Source: Macrotis lagotis (lineage: Eukaryota > Chordata > Mammalia > Peramelemorphia > Peramelidae). From it: 64,000 nt of DNA. The translations under genes and the position numbers were made by a program. Shown one piece after another: positions 29,085-41,499 of the stretch. Within the stretch, counting starts at the first letter, position 1, and each line of letters opens with the position of its first letter. The notes under the pieces were generated by a model. That model was not told the origin of the DNA. It made no database searches and saw only the letters and a list, made by a program, of their open reading frames with translations. Where the stretch lies: contig NC_133666.1 of NCBI RefSeq assembly GCF_037893015.1, forward strand, positions 655,428,869 to 655,492,868. Direction: 5' to 3'.

Positions 29085-29285
29085 AAGGAGCATTTTTGGC
29101 AGCATCAAAGAATTATAGATCTAGAGAACATCTAGTCCAAGTAGCTCATGCTAGTGGTGACAAAACAGTCTAGAAGAGGAAAAGAACCCTTTTGGAGTCA
29201 TGTAGGTGATAAGTAGCAGTTGGAATTCAAATAAGGCCCTGTGACTTAAGATCCAATGTTCTTTTCCCCATATCCTGTCTCTTCT
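29085..29285 (-). repeat. MIR-like SINE (antisense)
   Basis: 'caaagaattatagatctaga', 'tagctcatgctagtggtgac' and 'tgacttaagatccaatgttc' follow a diverged antisense MIR. 29290-30040 contains no feature I can support. Confidence 0.4.
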
Positions 29286-30044
29286 GAGTAAGGAATTCAC
29301 AGCATCACCAGGCTTGTTGAAAAAGTGCCACGAGGCCAGGAGGGATACAGTCCTTGTTTTTCTCCCTTAGTCATGGTTTCTTTTCAACATTGTTTCCTTT
29401 GCTTTAGTTCTTATGTTTTAGCCAGTTTTCAAGTTTGTAATTAGGGCCTATTCCCCCATCCTGGCACCATCATAATATCAGTACTTTACAGTTAACAAAG
29501 CACTTTTTCCAAAGACCACCTATGTAGACCTCCCTACTTTAGGGGCCAGTTCTTTATCCCTGTCAAACTCAACCCTGCTCAATTATTGGCTTATAACTCA
29601 AATGTGAGTTGATAAGTAGTTAAATGGTGATTTCCTCACTTAGAACTGGAAACAATCAGTGGGATTATAGTTAACAATTATTTCCCTTGGTTTTATTCCC
29701 ACGTATTTATCATACCCTGGGGATGGCTTTGGTAACAACAAATTGTCTTACTCTGTAAAAAAAAAACCAAAAACCTCTCCTTGGTTTCTTTGAAACTCAA
29801 TTCCCTAGGTCAGGCTGATTTCAGAATCCAAGGGAGTCTTTTGTTTTTTCCTCTAGGTTTTAAGCTGTCCTGGTTTCCCTTTTTGTCATCTTTGATATTA
29901 CTGAATTAGCTGATAGAATAATTCAGAGCTGATTCCAAATTCACCCTTACTTCTTACACTTTTTTGCTTCTTATGTTCTTTCCCTCATTTCTTAAATTAA
30001 TCCATGTCCTTACACTATGTTGAGAGGTACAGTGTCCAAAATGA

Positions 30045-30335
30045 ATGAGGTTATAGTCTTACTAACTACTGCTATGGGCAGAACCCATCTAAAGTTCTAT
30101 GCTCAATTTGTGAATGTCAGTTTTAGGAATAACTTTGACAAATTGGAACTTATTGTAGAGCAAGGTGATAGGGATATTAAGGAAAGCAAGTTGTGCCAGT
30201 ATTGAAGGAAATGAACTGGATCTAGCTTAGATAAGGGGACATGATAGCTGTTGTCGAGTTGAGTCAGAAAAGGTGATTCAGCTTGTTGGCTTGGTCCTAG
30301 AGAGCAGAATTAGGAGCAGTAGGTAGAAGTCCCAA
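30045..30335 (+). mobile_element. CR1/L3-clade LINE fragment
   Basis: 'gggcagaacccatctaaagt', 'ggggacatgatagctgttgt' and 'ggagcagtaggtagaagt' match the CR1 ORF2-end order also seen at 4.6 kb. The next expected part appears at 31835, so the two may be one element split by about 1.5 kb. Confidence 0.5.
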
Positions 30336-30750
30336 CACTGTGATTCTCTTATTTGGGATTCTCTCTCAGCCTTCTTAAAGGTGGTTTTGTAAAAATTGTG
30401 TAAGCAAAAAAAAGCCAGATGTAGAAGAAAAATAACTTTGAGATTCCAGTCTGGAAAACTTCCAGTAATGACCAAAGGAGATTTTTCTCTACCAAATAGA
30501 GGTAGAGAAGACCCTGCCTCAGAGAAGGTAAGCTGACGGAGGTCAGACTTTTGGTGCCTTATTTTGCTCATAGCCCTAAGTCTAGGGCCATCTGTTTTGG
30601 CTTCTCTTGATTCATTGATTATAATCAAAAGATTCTAGTCTTTTAAATTCCTTCAAAATAGTTTTGTAAGGAGTCTCTAGGAATGTAATCAGTAGAAATG
30701 CAACTACCCAACTCAGATTTTTTCTTTAAATCTTTAAGAAGACAGCATTA

Positions 30751-30908
30751 GGGGCGGCTAGGTGGCATAGTGGATAAAGCACCGGCCCTGGAGTCAGGAG
30801 CACCTGGGTTCAAATCCGGTCTCAGACACTTAATAATTACCTAGCTGTGTGGCCTTGGGCAAGCCACTTAACCCCGTTTGCCTTGCAAAAACCTAAAAAA
30901 AAAAAAAA
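30751..30908 (+). repeat. WSINE1-like SINE with 15-bp target duplication
   Basis: A very well-kept copy ('caccggccctggagtcagga', 'acctagctgtgtggcctt') with a long A tail. 'aagaagacagcatta' flanks it on both sides. It is the first copy of this family after the gene. Confidence 0.95.
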
Positions 30909-31254
30909 AAGAAGAAGAAGACAGCATTAATTGGTTAGAGTAACTGTAATCCTGGCCTTTTGGCCCCAATCTGAGGGGACTTGAGTTCGGGTGTCAGAGA
31001 ACAGAAGAACATCTCCAGAATGGACTGGAAAGGATTTTTTTTTAATCTTTTGCCCAATCCAAGGAAACATATCAGGACTGAATCAACAGAACCAGTAAGA
31101 GGTTCCAGGATCTCTTTGATGGCATTTATTCTGGAATCTTAAGTGAGCTTCAGGGGGTGTGCTCTCCTAGAATCCTAAGGAGACCTTAGGTTTTGCCTAG
31201 CTCTACTTTTACCCAAAGCAGGAACTCCTTTCTGAAGCAGAAATCCTTGGCAAA

Positions 31255-31420
31255 TAAGGTGGAGCAGTGGAAAGAGCGCTGTATAGAGTGTGAGGACCAA
31301 GGGCTTAAGTCCGGGCTTGGTCACTATCCATGTGACCTTAGGTAAGTCATTTAACCCCTCAGTTTCTCACTTATAAAGTGAGGGTTTTAAACTGTAATTT
31401 CCTCTTAAGATACCTCAATT
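31255..31420 (+). repeat. MIR-like SINE
   Basis: 'ggtggagcagtggaaagagc', 'catgtgaccttaggtaagtc' and 'cctcagtttctcacttataa' give the MIR head and core. Confidence 0.65.
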
Positions 31421-31834
31421 TTCTCTCTGTCATCCTTCAATTCATCCTTTGCTGAGAGATCTCATTTCTTGTTTTCTTTGCTCCTCCTGCTTCCACATTT
31501 CACTTCTGGATGTCTCTTCTGGAGGATGTAAATCACCTTAAGAGGCATGTTCACTAAAAACTGGAGAGCCCAAGCAACCTTGGTGGACTTGTCCCTTTAA
31601 AACTTTCACATTGGCCAAGATGAGATTGCTAGGGCCAGCCCTGGACCGACCTTTGTTCAGCCAGTGCCAGCTAGGATGCATAGATGCCTTTTGGCCCCAT
31701 TCTCTTGTTTCCCTGACCAATTCTTCCTGGCCTTGATTCTGTGACTGATATTTAGCATTGTTTGTTGGATTCTGAAGGCAGAACAATGAAGCAGTGAGAG
31801 TTTCAGGGACAGATTCAGGCTCTAGGTGAGGATG

Positions 31835-32020
31835 AACTTCCAAACAATGAGAACTATAGAATGGGCTGCCTGAGGTGAGAGTGGATTCTTCCTCACTGGA
31901 GATGATGGAGACTGGCTGGCTGCTTGTTGGAGATATTGTAGAGGGGATTCCTTTTGAAGTTTAGAGGTTAGACTAAGTTTGTCCTGTGAGGTCCTTTACA
32001 ACTCTGAGAAGGTGATTCTT
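31835..32020 (+). mobile_element. CR1/L3-clade LINE 3' end
   Basis: 'tatagaatgggctgcctgag', 'ttgttggagatattgtagag' and 'gaggtcctttacaactctga' are the extreme C-terminus and 3' end of CR1-type LINEs. Confidence 0.65.
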
Positions 32021-32024
32021 TCTC

Positions 32025-34138
32025 CATTCCCTTGGGCATTTCTGCCCAGGACCAGTTGTAGTTGCTGCCTTCGATCAGAGACCTGTTCACCTGGACTATC
32101 CCCACCCATGTCCAGACAAGTCTCATCTATGAGAGCCTTCTGATAGGCTCTCTCTCCCAGTCATGCTGTATTTATCAGCTCTGTTTGCAAGCTGAGATTC
32201 TTAAGTCACTCTTTAATTTAACTGGTTTTAAGTAGAAAGCCCACTATGATTTTTCCAAGACAGAAACTTTCTGTGTTTTGTGTGTTGCTGACTTTGCTGT
32301 TGTAGTGATTAGCCATCGTGCTTAGCAGCAAATTTGTACCTAAAGACCTCTATTGGAGGATTTGTTCTGAATTCTATTAGCTTATTGTATTATCGCAAAA
32401 AGCTGTAGCTTTAGCTTCTGAGCTTGCTCTGCTTTGTCTAAAAAGAAGCTTTGCCTTTTTTCCCTTCAAATATTATTGCATGGGAAGGCAACACCTGCCT
32501 AACTAAGACCAATAAAGAAAAAGTAGGGAAGTGGGTAGAGCAGCCCCTTGATCATATCCCACTGACTGGTCCCCTCAGTTTATGCAGGGTCTGACAGTAA
32601 TACAAGTAATGGTTTTTGTTGTTGTTTTTTGTGTATTCTTCAAATGCTCTTTTGTAGGAAGGACAGTCTGGTACAGTGGAAAAGAACTGGGTTTGAGCCC
32701 TGGGCCTCAGTTTGAGACCTGGAGCATCACTCTTTTTCCCTGACTTCAGATTCCCCACCTATGAAATGAGCAGGCAGATAAGACGGCTTCAGAGTTTCCT
32801 TCCAATCCTAAATCTCTGAACTGTGAAGCGAATGAAATTGGGTTTGCTCTCATTCCAGTCCTGATGGAGAGGCACTGGGGCAAAGTCCAGCTGGCCCTGG
32901 ACTTGCTGTCAGAAGTAGCTCCGCCTCTCTGCTCTACCCCTTCATAGTTGGGTGGCACTCAACAAGGTAGGTTGCAGTTTAGTTTGGATAATAAAGTGAG
33001 CTAATATACCTCAGCTACTCTTTTAAGTTGTAAAACGCTCTCAAATGTCAGCTTTAGTGATTGTTGCTGTTTTCTCTTGTAGGAATAGGCTGAGTAGGGT
33101 GAAAGGGCATGGTCATCCAGAGAGGCATCAGAGGCAACTGTGCCTTTAAATGAGTTCCTTCTCTGACCCCATGGCCTAAACTGACTAACCACAAGGGGAC
33201 CCCCCCCAGGTCCTTATCCTGAGGAGCCTTGGGTCCTGTCCTGCCATGGCGTCGCTGTTTCCTAGGCCTTCTGATGTGGATCTCTTGGATGCTTGGACTT
33301 TTTATTCATCCTCCCAGATATTTGGTGAGCATCTAGTGCAAAGACTGTGCCTTGGAGAAAGAGTTCCAGGGACAACCAGTGGGTCCCTGCTTGCTAGTCC
33401 CTGCTATGTGGGAGGTTAAGGAGAGCAGAATATGGTCTGGACTGGCCTAGACTGTTGCTTTCCAAGTGACAGTAACCTAGGTCCTGCCCAAGACCAGTAA
33501 GGTAAAAAGGGAGTGGGGAACCTGGGGGTATAGCCCCCTGGTTAGGCCTCACTGACTGAACCCTGAAGAGTTCATACAAGGCCTTGTACATAGAACAATT
33601 AATATTTAGTTGAATAAATGTTTGGTTGTAATGATGATGGTCTTATTGTCTCACTGTTTCAAATCTGTTTTAAATCTTGGTAGGTTTTTTCCCCAAAGGT
33701 TTGTGTACAGTGCCTGTTTTTCAATGTGTTAATGCACTAGGGACAGAGAAGGCTCTATACTCTGGTGGCTTGTCTGCCCTCCCCATGTATCTCTGGTCCC
33801 CAACCCTTCCCTTGTTATTCTCCTCTTCTCTTTCAGAAGCTGGAAGAGAAATGTGGGCATAAAAAGAGAAGAATATTAAGGGCCCAGTGGGGCTGAAAGA
33901 AATTGGAGCAACTCCCTGACCCTGGAGCTGCCATTGTGTCCTAGGACAGTGGTTCTGTCTGAATGTGGGAGGAGGGGCTGCTTGATATGGCCCCAGGAGT
34001 CCTTAAAATAGGAAGAATGCCAGTTGTCTGACCCTAAACCCATTGCCCCTGGCTCATTTCTTCAACCAAGGGAATTGGATAAGGTGGTTTTTAAGAGCCC
34101 TTCCAACTCCAAATCCTATAGTAAAAATGTAGAAATAT
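32025..34138. other. Mostly unclassified, with one MIR-like SINE at 32655-32825
   Basis: The SINE shows 'ctggtacagtggaaaagaac' and 'cacctatgaaatgagcaggc'. The rest has no recognised gene. AATAAA hexamers at 32511-32516 and 32990-32995 are possible poly(A) signals only if the zinc-finger gene has a very long 3' UTR. Confidence 0.45.
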
Positions 34139-34140
<2 letters not shown>

Positions 34141-34174
<34 letters not shown>

Positions 34175-34305
34175 AAGTGGGTATGTTTGTTATGTGGATG
34201 AGTCTATGAATGAGAATGTGTATGTGTATGTGTGAGCATATGGGTTAAGTCTATGAATGAGAATGTGTGTGTGTATATATGTGTGAGAGAAAAAAGGAGG
34301 GAGAG
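34141..34305. repeat. (GT)n microsatellite with degenerate flank
   Basis: 33 bases of pure GT are followed by two copies of 'tctatgaatgagaatgtg' (about 34203 and 34250) separated by TG-rich sequence. Confidence 0.9.
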
Positions 34306-34612
34306 AGAGACTGTTAAGAGAAGAGAGCAGTTTTCAAGTGTAAACTAAATTTGGGACTTGGGGAAAATTACCTTCTACCATGAAGCCATCTTTAAAGCAT
34401 TAAAAAACAATGTCCCATTCTTGGGATTCCCTGAGGTAATTTTGTTATGGCTTTGAAAGAAAATCACCCAAATTAAACTCCATAAGGGGAAGGAGTGAGG
34501 GTGGGGTGGGGTACTCGATTCATAGTTTAAACATTTTTTCTTGGATCTCATGACTAATTTTATTTTAAACTGAATTGTTGGTGGTTCCCTGTTACTCTTA
34601 GGCTTACTCCTA

Positions 34613-34935
34613 GAGGACAGTTAGGTGGTGCAGTGGATAGAGCACACCGGTCTTGGATTCAGGAGGACAAGAGTTCGAACCTGGTTTCAGACACTTGCCG
34701 CTTACTAACTGTGTGACCTTGGGCAAGTCATTCAATCCTGATTTCCTCACATCCAGGGCCGTCTCCAGCCATCCTGATTCATATCTGATCACTGAACCCA
34801 GAGGGCTCTGGAGGAGAAAGTGAGGCCGGTGATTTAGCACAGCACCTCCTAACTCCTGTCTAATTCATGTACTTGTCATGATATCACCTCCCTGATGTTG
34901 TGGTCTTTCTCTGAACATGAAGGACAAACATTATT
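34613..34935 (+). repeat. MAR1-like SINE
   Basis: 'gacagttaggtggtgcagtg', 'tgtgtgaccttgggcaagtc', 'ctctggaggagaaagtgagg', 'tatcacctccctgatgttgt' and the terminal 'gaaggacaaacattatt'. Confidence 0.88.
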
Positions 34936-34939
34936 CAGC

Positions 34940-35345
34940 TTACTCAACCTGGCATTAAAGCCCTTCATTCTGTGCTTCTTCCTCACCATTCCCTGTTCTT
35001 TTTCATGTTGTTTTCCTTCATGTACACTGTTCTCTAGCAGCACTGGCCAATGTGCTATCCTTGAGCTTATCCCACCACCCTGGCTGTGACTAGAAGACAC
35101 TTCCTCCTCATTGCCACCTCTTTCAAGGTTCAGCTCTTGGTTCATGAGAAGCTGCCCTTCCTCCTCAAATTCTGTATATATTCATCTGTCTTAGGGATTG
35201 TTATCTCCCCAATAGAATTTCACTTCTGAGGTTAGAGGCTGTTACTTTTGTCTTGTACCCACAGTAAAAGTACCAGACCTCTGCACATCATCATAGTCAT
35301 GACATGCACCATCACAGTGGGTGTCTCATAAATATTTGAGAATTC
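34940..35345 (+). mobile_element. L2/CR1-clade LINE 3' part
   Basis: 'acctggcattaaagcccttc', 'cacctctttcaaggttcagc', 'tcctcctcaaattctgta' and 'gtgggtgtctcataaatatt' follow the L2-type 3' order. It is diverged. Confidence 0.55.
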
Positions 35346-35479
35346 TTTTCCAATCCTCTCACCCTAAAAGTGGGACTGAGAAGAGGCCCCACTTAGCAGA
35401 GGGTTGAGTTATCTAGGAAAAGCCTCAAAGGAGTCCTGTCTTGAAGGAAACCTGTACTTGCTGTGATGTCTCCTACAGC

Positions 35480-36700
35480 CTATGAACATCTAGATGAGAC
35501 TAGCCTCTATGTGTTAGACCCTATGACAGAGTTACAAAAGGAGGCAAAAGACAGTGCCTGCTTCAAGGATCTTACATCCTAATGGAAGAGAAGCAAATAC
35601 AGACAAAGTAAACTATGTAAGATAAAAAGTAAATAACAGAGGAAAGGTACCAGAATCAAGGGGGGGGGGGGTAGGAAGACTTTCCAGTATAAGATGGAAT
35701 TTTAGTTAGGAAGTCAAGCAAGGTTACATTGAAGAAGGAGATGTTTCAGAAATGGGGGACAGCCAGAGAAAATGCCCAGAGCCAAGAGATGGAGGGTCTT
35801 AATCATGGTGCAATCAGGAGGTCAGTGTCACTGGGGTTGAAGAGTAAGGTTTAAGAAGAATGGGAAGGTAGGAGGGGGCCAGGTTATGAAGAGCTTTGAA
35901 TGACAAACAGAACATTTTATGTTTATGATAGCAACAAGAAACCATTGGGGTTTATTGAGAGTATGTGTATGGTGGGGTGAGTTGAGTTTGATGCGAATAG
36001 GAGAGGAGACAGGGGGAAATGGGCAGACTTGTGCCTTAGAAAAATCACTTTAGGGACAGCTACATGGTGCAGTGGATAGAGCACCAGTCCTGGAGTCAGG
36101 AGGACCTGAGTTCAAATGTGGCCTCAGACACTAATTACCTAGCTGTGTGATCTTGGGCAAGTCACTTAACCCCATTGCCTTGCAAAAACCAAATTTTTTT
36201 TTAAAAATCACTTTAATTGGGGTTGGAGTGAGGAGATACTTAAGTCAGGTGATTTGCCCCCCCCCCCCATTGCAGTAGTCCAGGTGTGAGGTGATGGGGG
36301 CCTGTACTAGAAGGATGACAATGTCAGAGGAGAGGAGACATCTAAGAACCACTGTAGAGGTTAAATAACAGACCTTGGATACAGATGGGGGCGGGCTTTG
36401 AAAGATAGTGAGAAATCTAGGATGACTTGCAGGCTATGAGTCAGAGGGCCTGGAAAGATGGCGAGGGCCTAAGGGGAAAGAAAATGAATTGTTTTGGATA
36501 AGTTGAGTTTAAGACATCTATTGGACAACCAATAGGAGACATTTGAAAGAAAGTTGGGAATGCTAGACTGAATGTCAACAGAAAGTTTGGAGTCTGCAGG
36601 ATAGGTAAATTAGAGAAGCATTAGCCTAGAGCTTCATGTTTAGTGCCTGGTGCCTTCTAGGTGGGTACCCACAAATGCTTACTGTTTGGTTGAACACCAT
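35480..36700 (-). mobile_element. Antisense L2/CR1-clade LINE, interrupted by a SINE
   Basis: 'gggccaggttatgaagagct' and 'ttgcagtagtccaggtgtga' followed by 'gttttggataagttgagttt' are the antisense of the LINE reverse transcriptase and C-terminal region. The last part mirrors the sequence that follows the YADD motif. The SINE at 36053 lies inside it. Confidence 0.6.
36053..36202 (+). repeat. WSINE1-like SINE inside an antisense LINE, 13-bp target duplication
   Basis: 'gggacagctacatggtgcag' to an A/T tail. The perfect target duplication is 'aaaaatcacttta' (36040-36052, 36203-36215). Confidence 0.93.
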
Positions 36701-37083
36701 TAAGAACTATGCTAGGTGTGGGGGGAGACAACCCAGATAATTAAAATTAAAACATGATTACTGCCCTCATGGACTTCCCAGTTGAGAAGAGTGGATACAC
36801 AATATTATGCAATGAAACATTGAGAATGAAACCTAGGAACATAAGACAAGTGCAGACAGGTGGACAAAGCACTATACTAATACAAATAAATACAAATAAT
36901 GCAAACATACAATAAAAATGGCACTGTGCCTACTCTCCAGTAGCTTACATTCTAAACTGGGGAGAGGGATCTGAAAGGACTTGGAAAGAGAGAGAGCTGC
37001 AAGCTGGGTCGTGCTCTCTGAAGCTCAGGCAACAAAAATCTTGCTTCCCAGTGTGGGCAGGACTCCATTTAGAGCTGGAAGAG

Positions 37084-37236
37084 AGGGGCGGCTAGGTGGC
37101 ATAGTGGATAGAGCACTGGCCCTGGAGTCAGGAGCACCTGAGTTCAAATCCGACCTCAGACACTTAATAATTACCTAGCTGTGTGGCCTTGGGCAAGCCA
37201 CTTAACCCCATTGTCTTGCAAAAACTTAAAAAAAAA
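37084..37236 (+). repeat. WSINE1-like SINE with 13-bp target duplication
   Basis: Full-length. The flanks 'agagctggaagag' and 'agacctggaagag' differ at one base. 36705-37070 before it is LINE-like debris without a clear frame. Confidence 0.93.
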
Positions 37237-37539
37237 AGACCTGGAAGAGACCTTGGAGACCATCTGACTCAAGGACCAGAGGTGAATGGAATTCCCCAAG
37301 GTAGTCTCAAGGAAGAGATGGAATTCTAGGCCTGGTGTTGAAGGACAAGTGATATTTAACCATCAACAGGGGTTAGGAGTATTTCAGGTGGGGAGGATGC
37401 CATAACTAGGAGCCCCTAATGGGCTGAGATGAGGACAGAAAATAGTCTAGTTTGTCCAGAGGATAACGTCTGGAAGGGAGGAGTGCCAGATGAGGCTGGC
37501 TGGGGAGAGTTATCTACAAGATGCAGTAGATGGAGGGGG

Positions 37540-37740
37540 GTGGGGGTGGGGAATCAGATCTGAATGTGAATCCAGCCTGAGACACTAGTTATTTAACTGG
37601 GGGAATCATTTAACCTTTGCCTCAATTTCCTCATCAGTAAAATGAAAATAGTATCACCTTTTTACAGTGTTGTTGTAAGGACCAACTAAAGTCGTAATTG
37701 TAAAATGCATAGCACAATCTGATATAGAGTAGGTATTTCT
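37540..37740 (+). repeat. MIR-like SINE
   Basis: 'atgtgaatccagcctgagac', 'cctcatcagtaaaatgaaaa' and 'gtgttgttgtaaggacca' follow the MIR plan. Confidence 0.6.
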
Positions 37741-38039
37741 TCCTTCTTTGGGTGAATCTACCTGGTCCCAGGTCATTCCTTTTCCTTAATAGTCTTCCTT
37801 TTATACACAACTCCTGACTCCATACTGGGGAAATCAGGATTGATGGCACCTCAAGGACTCTTAACTCCCATGACCTACATGTGCCATCCACCACAGCCAT
37901 GAAGGGATTACCATCACCCAAATCTTGCCTTCTGTTAAGCACTTTGCAAGTTAGAAGTGTCAACTTATTACTGGAGGCAAGATCTCCAGCTACCTTGCTT
38001 GCCATACTGCCTCTCAAAGTTATAATTATCCTTTTCTTT

Positions 38040-39052
38040 CACACCCTATTTTCACTTCACTATCACATTCTGATATTTGTGGATTTAGTTTTCCAGCCAC
38101 CCAGCATCATCCTTAATTTGTCCTTTCCTGAACCTGCTATATCCAAACCGTTGCCAACTTTCATCAATTCTACCTGTGTAAGCCCTCTTTTGGGCAGCTA
38201 GGTGGCAAAGTAGAGTTAGAAAGGGCCTGGAATTAGAAAGACTCATCAACCTGAGTTCATATATGGCCTCAGATACTTACTAGCTGGATGGCCCTGGACA
38301 AGTCACTTCCCCCTGTTTGCCTCATGGAAGATGACCCAGAGAAGGAAATGGCAAACCACTCTGGTATCTTTACCAAGAAAACCCCAAATAGGGTCATGAA
38401 GAGGCAGATATGACTGAAAAAACACCTGATCAACACCTCTCTCACCTGTCTTCTTCCTCCTTACCCTGCCACTAATAATCCTGGGTCAGGCAACTATTAT
38501 CTCTCACTTGGACTATTTACAATTCCTAGTTATTCTTCCAGTCTTTGCACTCTCCAATTCATTGCAATAACTGTCAATATAACCTTCCTAAAATACAGGT
38601 TTGATCATGGCACCACTCAGTTCAGAAAACTTCAGTGGCCAGTATGAAATACAAATTCTTGAAAGCCTTTAACTGATGGACTCCAGTGGATGACTCTAGA
38701 CTTTGCCCTTCCATTCAGGCTCTTCTAAGGTCTAAAGACCTTTGCTTTTGCATGGGCTGCCCTCCAGGCCTGGAGAGATCTCTCTTCACCTCCATCTCTG
38801 AGAATTTCTTCCTTCCTTCCAGACTTAGATCTGGTACTTCTTTCTATATACAACCAACCTTCCCTCAGCCTCCATATTAATGCCCTCCTTCCCTCTTCAA
38901 ATTATCTTGTCTGAATTTACCTGGTTACTTGTTCTACCACTCTGTTCTCCATCCCAAAACAATGGAAGCCTTTTTCTTCTTTATTTCTTTCATTTGTGTA
39001 TTGCCAGAGCCTTGTCCATTGTGGCTGTTCAATAAATACCTGAGAACTTGGA
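38040..39052 (+). mobile_element. L2/CR1-clade LINE, interrupted by a SINE
   Basis: 'tcacttggactatttacaat', 'cagtggccagtatgaaatac', 'cctttgcttttgcatgggct' and the end 'tggctgttcaataaatacct' match L2-type ORF2 and 3' end. The SINE at 38191 splits it. Confidence 0.65.
38191..38430 (+). repeat. tRNA-derived SINE with 'ggaaatggcaaaccactc' tail
   Basis: 'gggcagctaggtggcaaagt', 'tggcctcagatacttactag', 'agaaggaaatggcaaaccac' and 'gccaagaaaacccc'-type tail ('accaagaaaaccccaaatag'). Confidence 0.85.
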
Positions 39053-39054
39053 GG

Positions 39055-40460
39055 TTCTGAACCTTCTATATATTGGAATATAAGATAGGACCCCAAACCC
39101 ACTTGCCAACCAGCCATCTGGCCCCCCTTTAGGCTGTGTGGAACCCCTGGGGCTTCTTGAAGCCTCAGGTTTCAGTTTGACACTCAAATTTCTGTCATAC
39201 AATTACAAGATATGGAAGTAACTCTTCCCCTGAACTAGTGTTGCAAACTAGGAACTATTACTGTGGTTTTTAAATCCATGAAGCAGATTTCCATCAGCTA
39301 CACAGGAGAATTTGTTTCCTTGATTTTTAGGCAAGTTAATTCAACCTCCACAAAGCTAAAGTAAAGATTCTCAGGGGTGGAGATGGAAGGCCAGTGTGAC
39401 TGAGTCTGAATGCGATATAGTCATTGACCTCAGGATGGCGATGGCAGCTCATGGTCTTACAAGAGTCTTATACCTCAGAGAGTGAAGTGCTGACTTTGAC
39501 CACTGGGCTGCAGCAATGGACCAGAATAATTCTGAGTCCAGTGGCTGTGGGCCTGGGTCTCAATTGCAGCCTCATGTCTGACTCATCATCCCGAATTCTG
39601 TTGCAACCCCTTACTGCCTAAGTCAGGGGCTACTGTCTGAGATTTCTGGGGACCTCGAATTAAAGATCAACCTTCTTTATTCTAGAGCAAAGCCTTGGAG
39701 CTTCTAGCTACCTCCTATTGACTCACTGAAGTCCTGGGGGCCCAGGGAAGAATAGGACAAATGACCCACTTTATTAAATTGTTGTTGCTGTTAATGAAAC
39801 CCCTTCTCCCAGGAGTATTCTGATCTCCATCCTCCAAGGGATGAGATTCAGGAGAGTTCCCTCTTCCTCCCACCTCTTCTGAGAGTTATTGTGGCACCTT
39901 CCCTGTCCTCGTCTCTGATTCCCTTCCATTGAACATGTTAAAGGGCTCCCTGAAAACTCCATTAGTGGTTTGATCTCCAGGGAAGGTCTAAAGCAGAGAA
40001 ACATGGTCAAGGAACATCACCCAAGGGTGAGGACCAGATCATTGGATGTATGACACAGAGTTCACCTGATCCCCACCTACCAGAAGCTTCTGAGTCAAAG
40101 GGCGCATCCTGGAGATGGAGAAATCAACTGGGGATGGGCACAATTTTCCTGATTAGGAACCTTAGGAATTGAGTGCTCAGAGGAAGTAAAATTATTAGAA
40201 AAATAATTTGGTTGGATGTGGATCTATTATTCACACACAGCGACTCCCTGCCTACATCATTTATTCTTTCCAGATAAAGGATTTTTCTGTCTGCAAGTCT
40301 GGATCACAAAACAGGTTCCATCTTCACATGAAAACATGCCTACCTGTCTCCAGTTATGTGGTAGTAGTTAAGAAGTCCTCAGGTCAGACATTTGGGTAAA
40401 CCTTGGGAACCCTCTGTTGAAAAGGGGAAGACCTCCTTGACTCTCTCCCTTCTACCATGA
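39055..40460. other. Unclassified stretch, no gene seen
   Basis: No domain, splice pattern or repeat recognised. The open frames are short and without codon support. Confidence 0.45.
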
Positions 40461-40464
40461 TCTG

Positions 40465-40585
40465 CTCTGTGTCATTTAAAGAGTTGTAAGTGACTTGCCC
40501 TAGGTCACCTAGCCAATATGAATCAGAGGTAGGATTTAAACCTGGGTCCTCCACTCTGAGACTGGTTCTTTGTCTACTTAGAGGA
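40465..40585 (-). repeat. MIR-like SINE (antisense)
   Basis: 'gtaagtgacttgccctaggt', 'caccta', 'aggatttaaacctgggtcct' and 'ctctgagactggttctt' are an antisense MIR. Confidence 0.65.
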
Positions 40586-40974
40586 ATATATGGAAATAAT
40601 GAAAATGTACAGGGAAGTAGGTTAGAAAACCAAAACCCTGGGAGAGGAAGCCCACATCTCTCTGAGGTAAGCTTGGACTCAGTGATATAAGGAATATAAG
40701 GATATATAAGGATATAAGGAACTTCATCCAAAATAAAGAGGAAAGAATTTCATGAAAAGAGGAATGCCTTACTGAAGGACACATGGAATGCTCCTAGCAT
40801 CTCTAGTTCTCCTTCCAAAATGAGAGGGAACTTTTGAATGAGCCTGTGTTCAGTTAGTCCAGAAGAGAAGTCAAAGGAAAGGAGTTTCTAGAGAATTGAA
40901 TTGGCTGTTTGATAGCAAGTCACTATGTGTTGCATCCATACCCAACATGTTTACAGTAATTCAGTGGCAAGGGA

Positions 40975-41380
40975 GTAGAAACACTGAACTGGGACTGGCT
41001 TCAGCATATTGCTAGCTACATTACCTGTTGGCAGTTCTGTTCTCCTCTCCAGAATGCAATTTTCTCATCTGAAAAATGAGAGGTTTGGATCAGACGATCT
41101 TGAAGATATCACCCAGTTCTAAATCCCATAAATCATTATTTTAGAGATGTTAGGGGGCTGGGTGGGGTGCAAACATACTTATATTGATGTAAGGGAGACT
41201 GTCTCCACCTATGAAAGTGGACAATTTTCCTCTCACTGTTCCAGAGAGTTGTTAACTTTGGTACTGGTGGCACACCAGAGTCATTTAACTGGTCTGTGCC
41301 TCAGTTTTCTCATTTGTAAAATGGGCATAAAATAGCACCTACCTCCCAGGTTGGTTGTGAGAATGAGAAGTCTAGCTATT
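40975..41380 (+). repeat. Two MIR-like SINE pieces
   Basis: The first (40975-41130) shows 'ttttctcatctgaaaaatga'. The second (41260-41380) shows 'tgcctcagttttctcatttg' and 'agcacctacctcccaggttg'. Confidence 0.6.
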
Positions 41381-41499
41381 ATTTATCTATTATTCACACA
41401 ATTAGAATAGGTCAAAGATTCCTGATCATATCTACTATTCATTGCCACCTTTCTTCTATCAGGCTAGAAATACTCCTGCCCTGAGGGTTTTAGGAGAGC

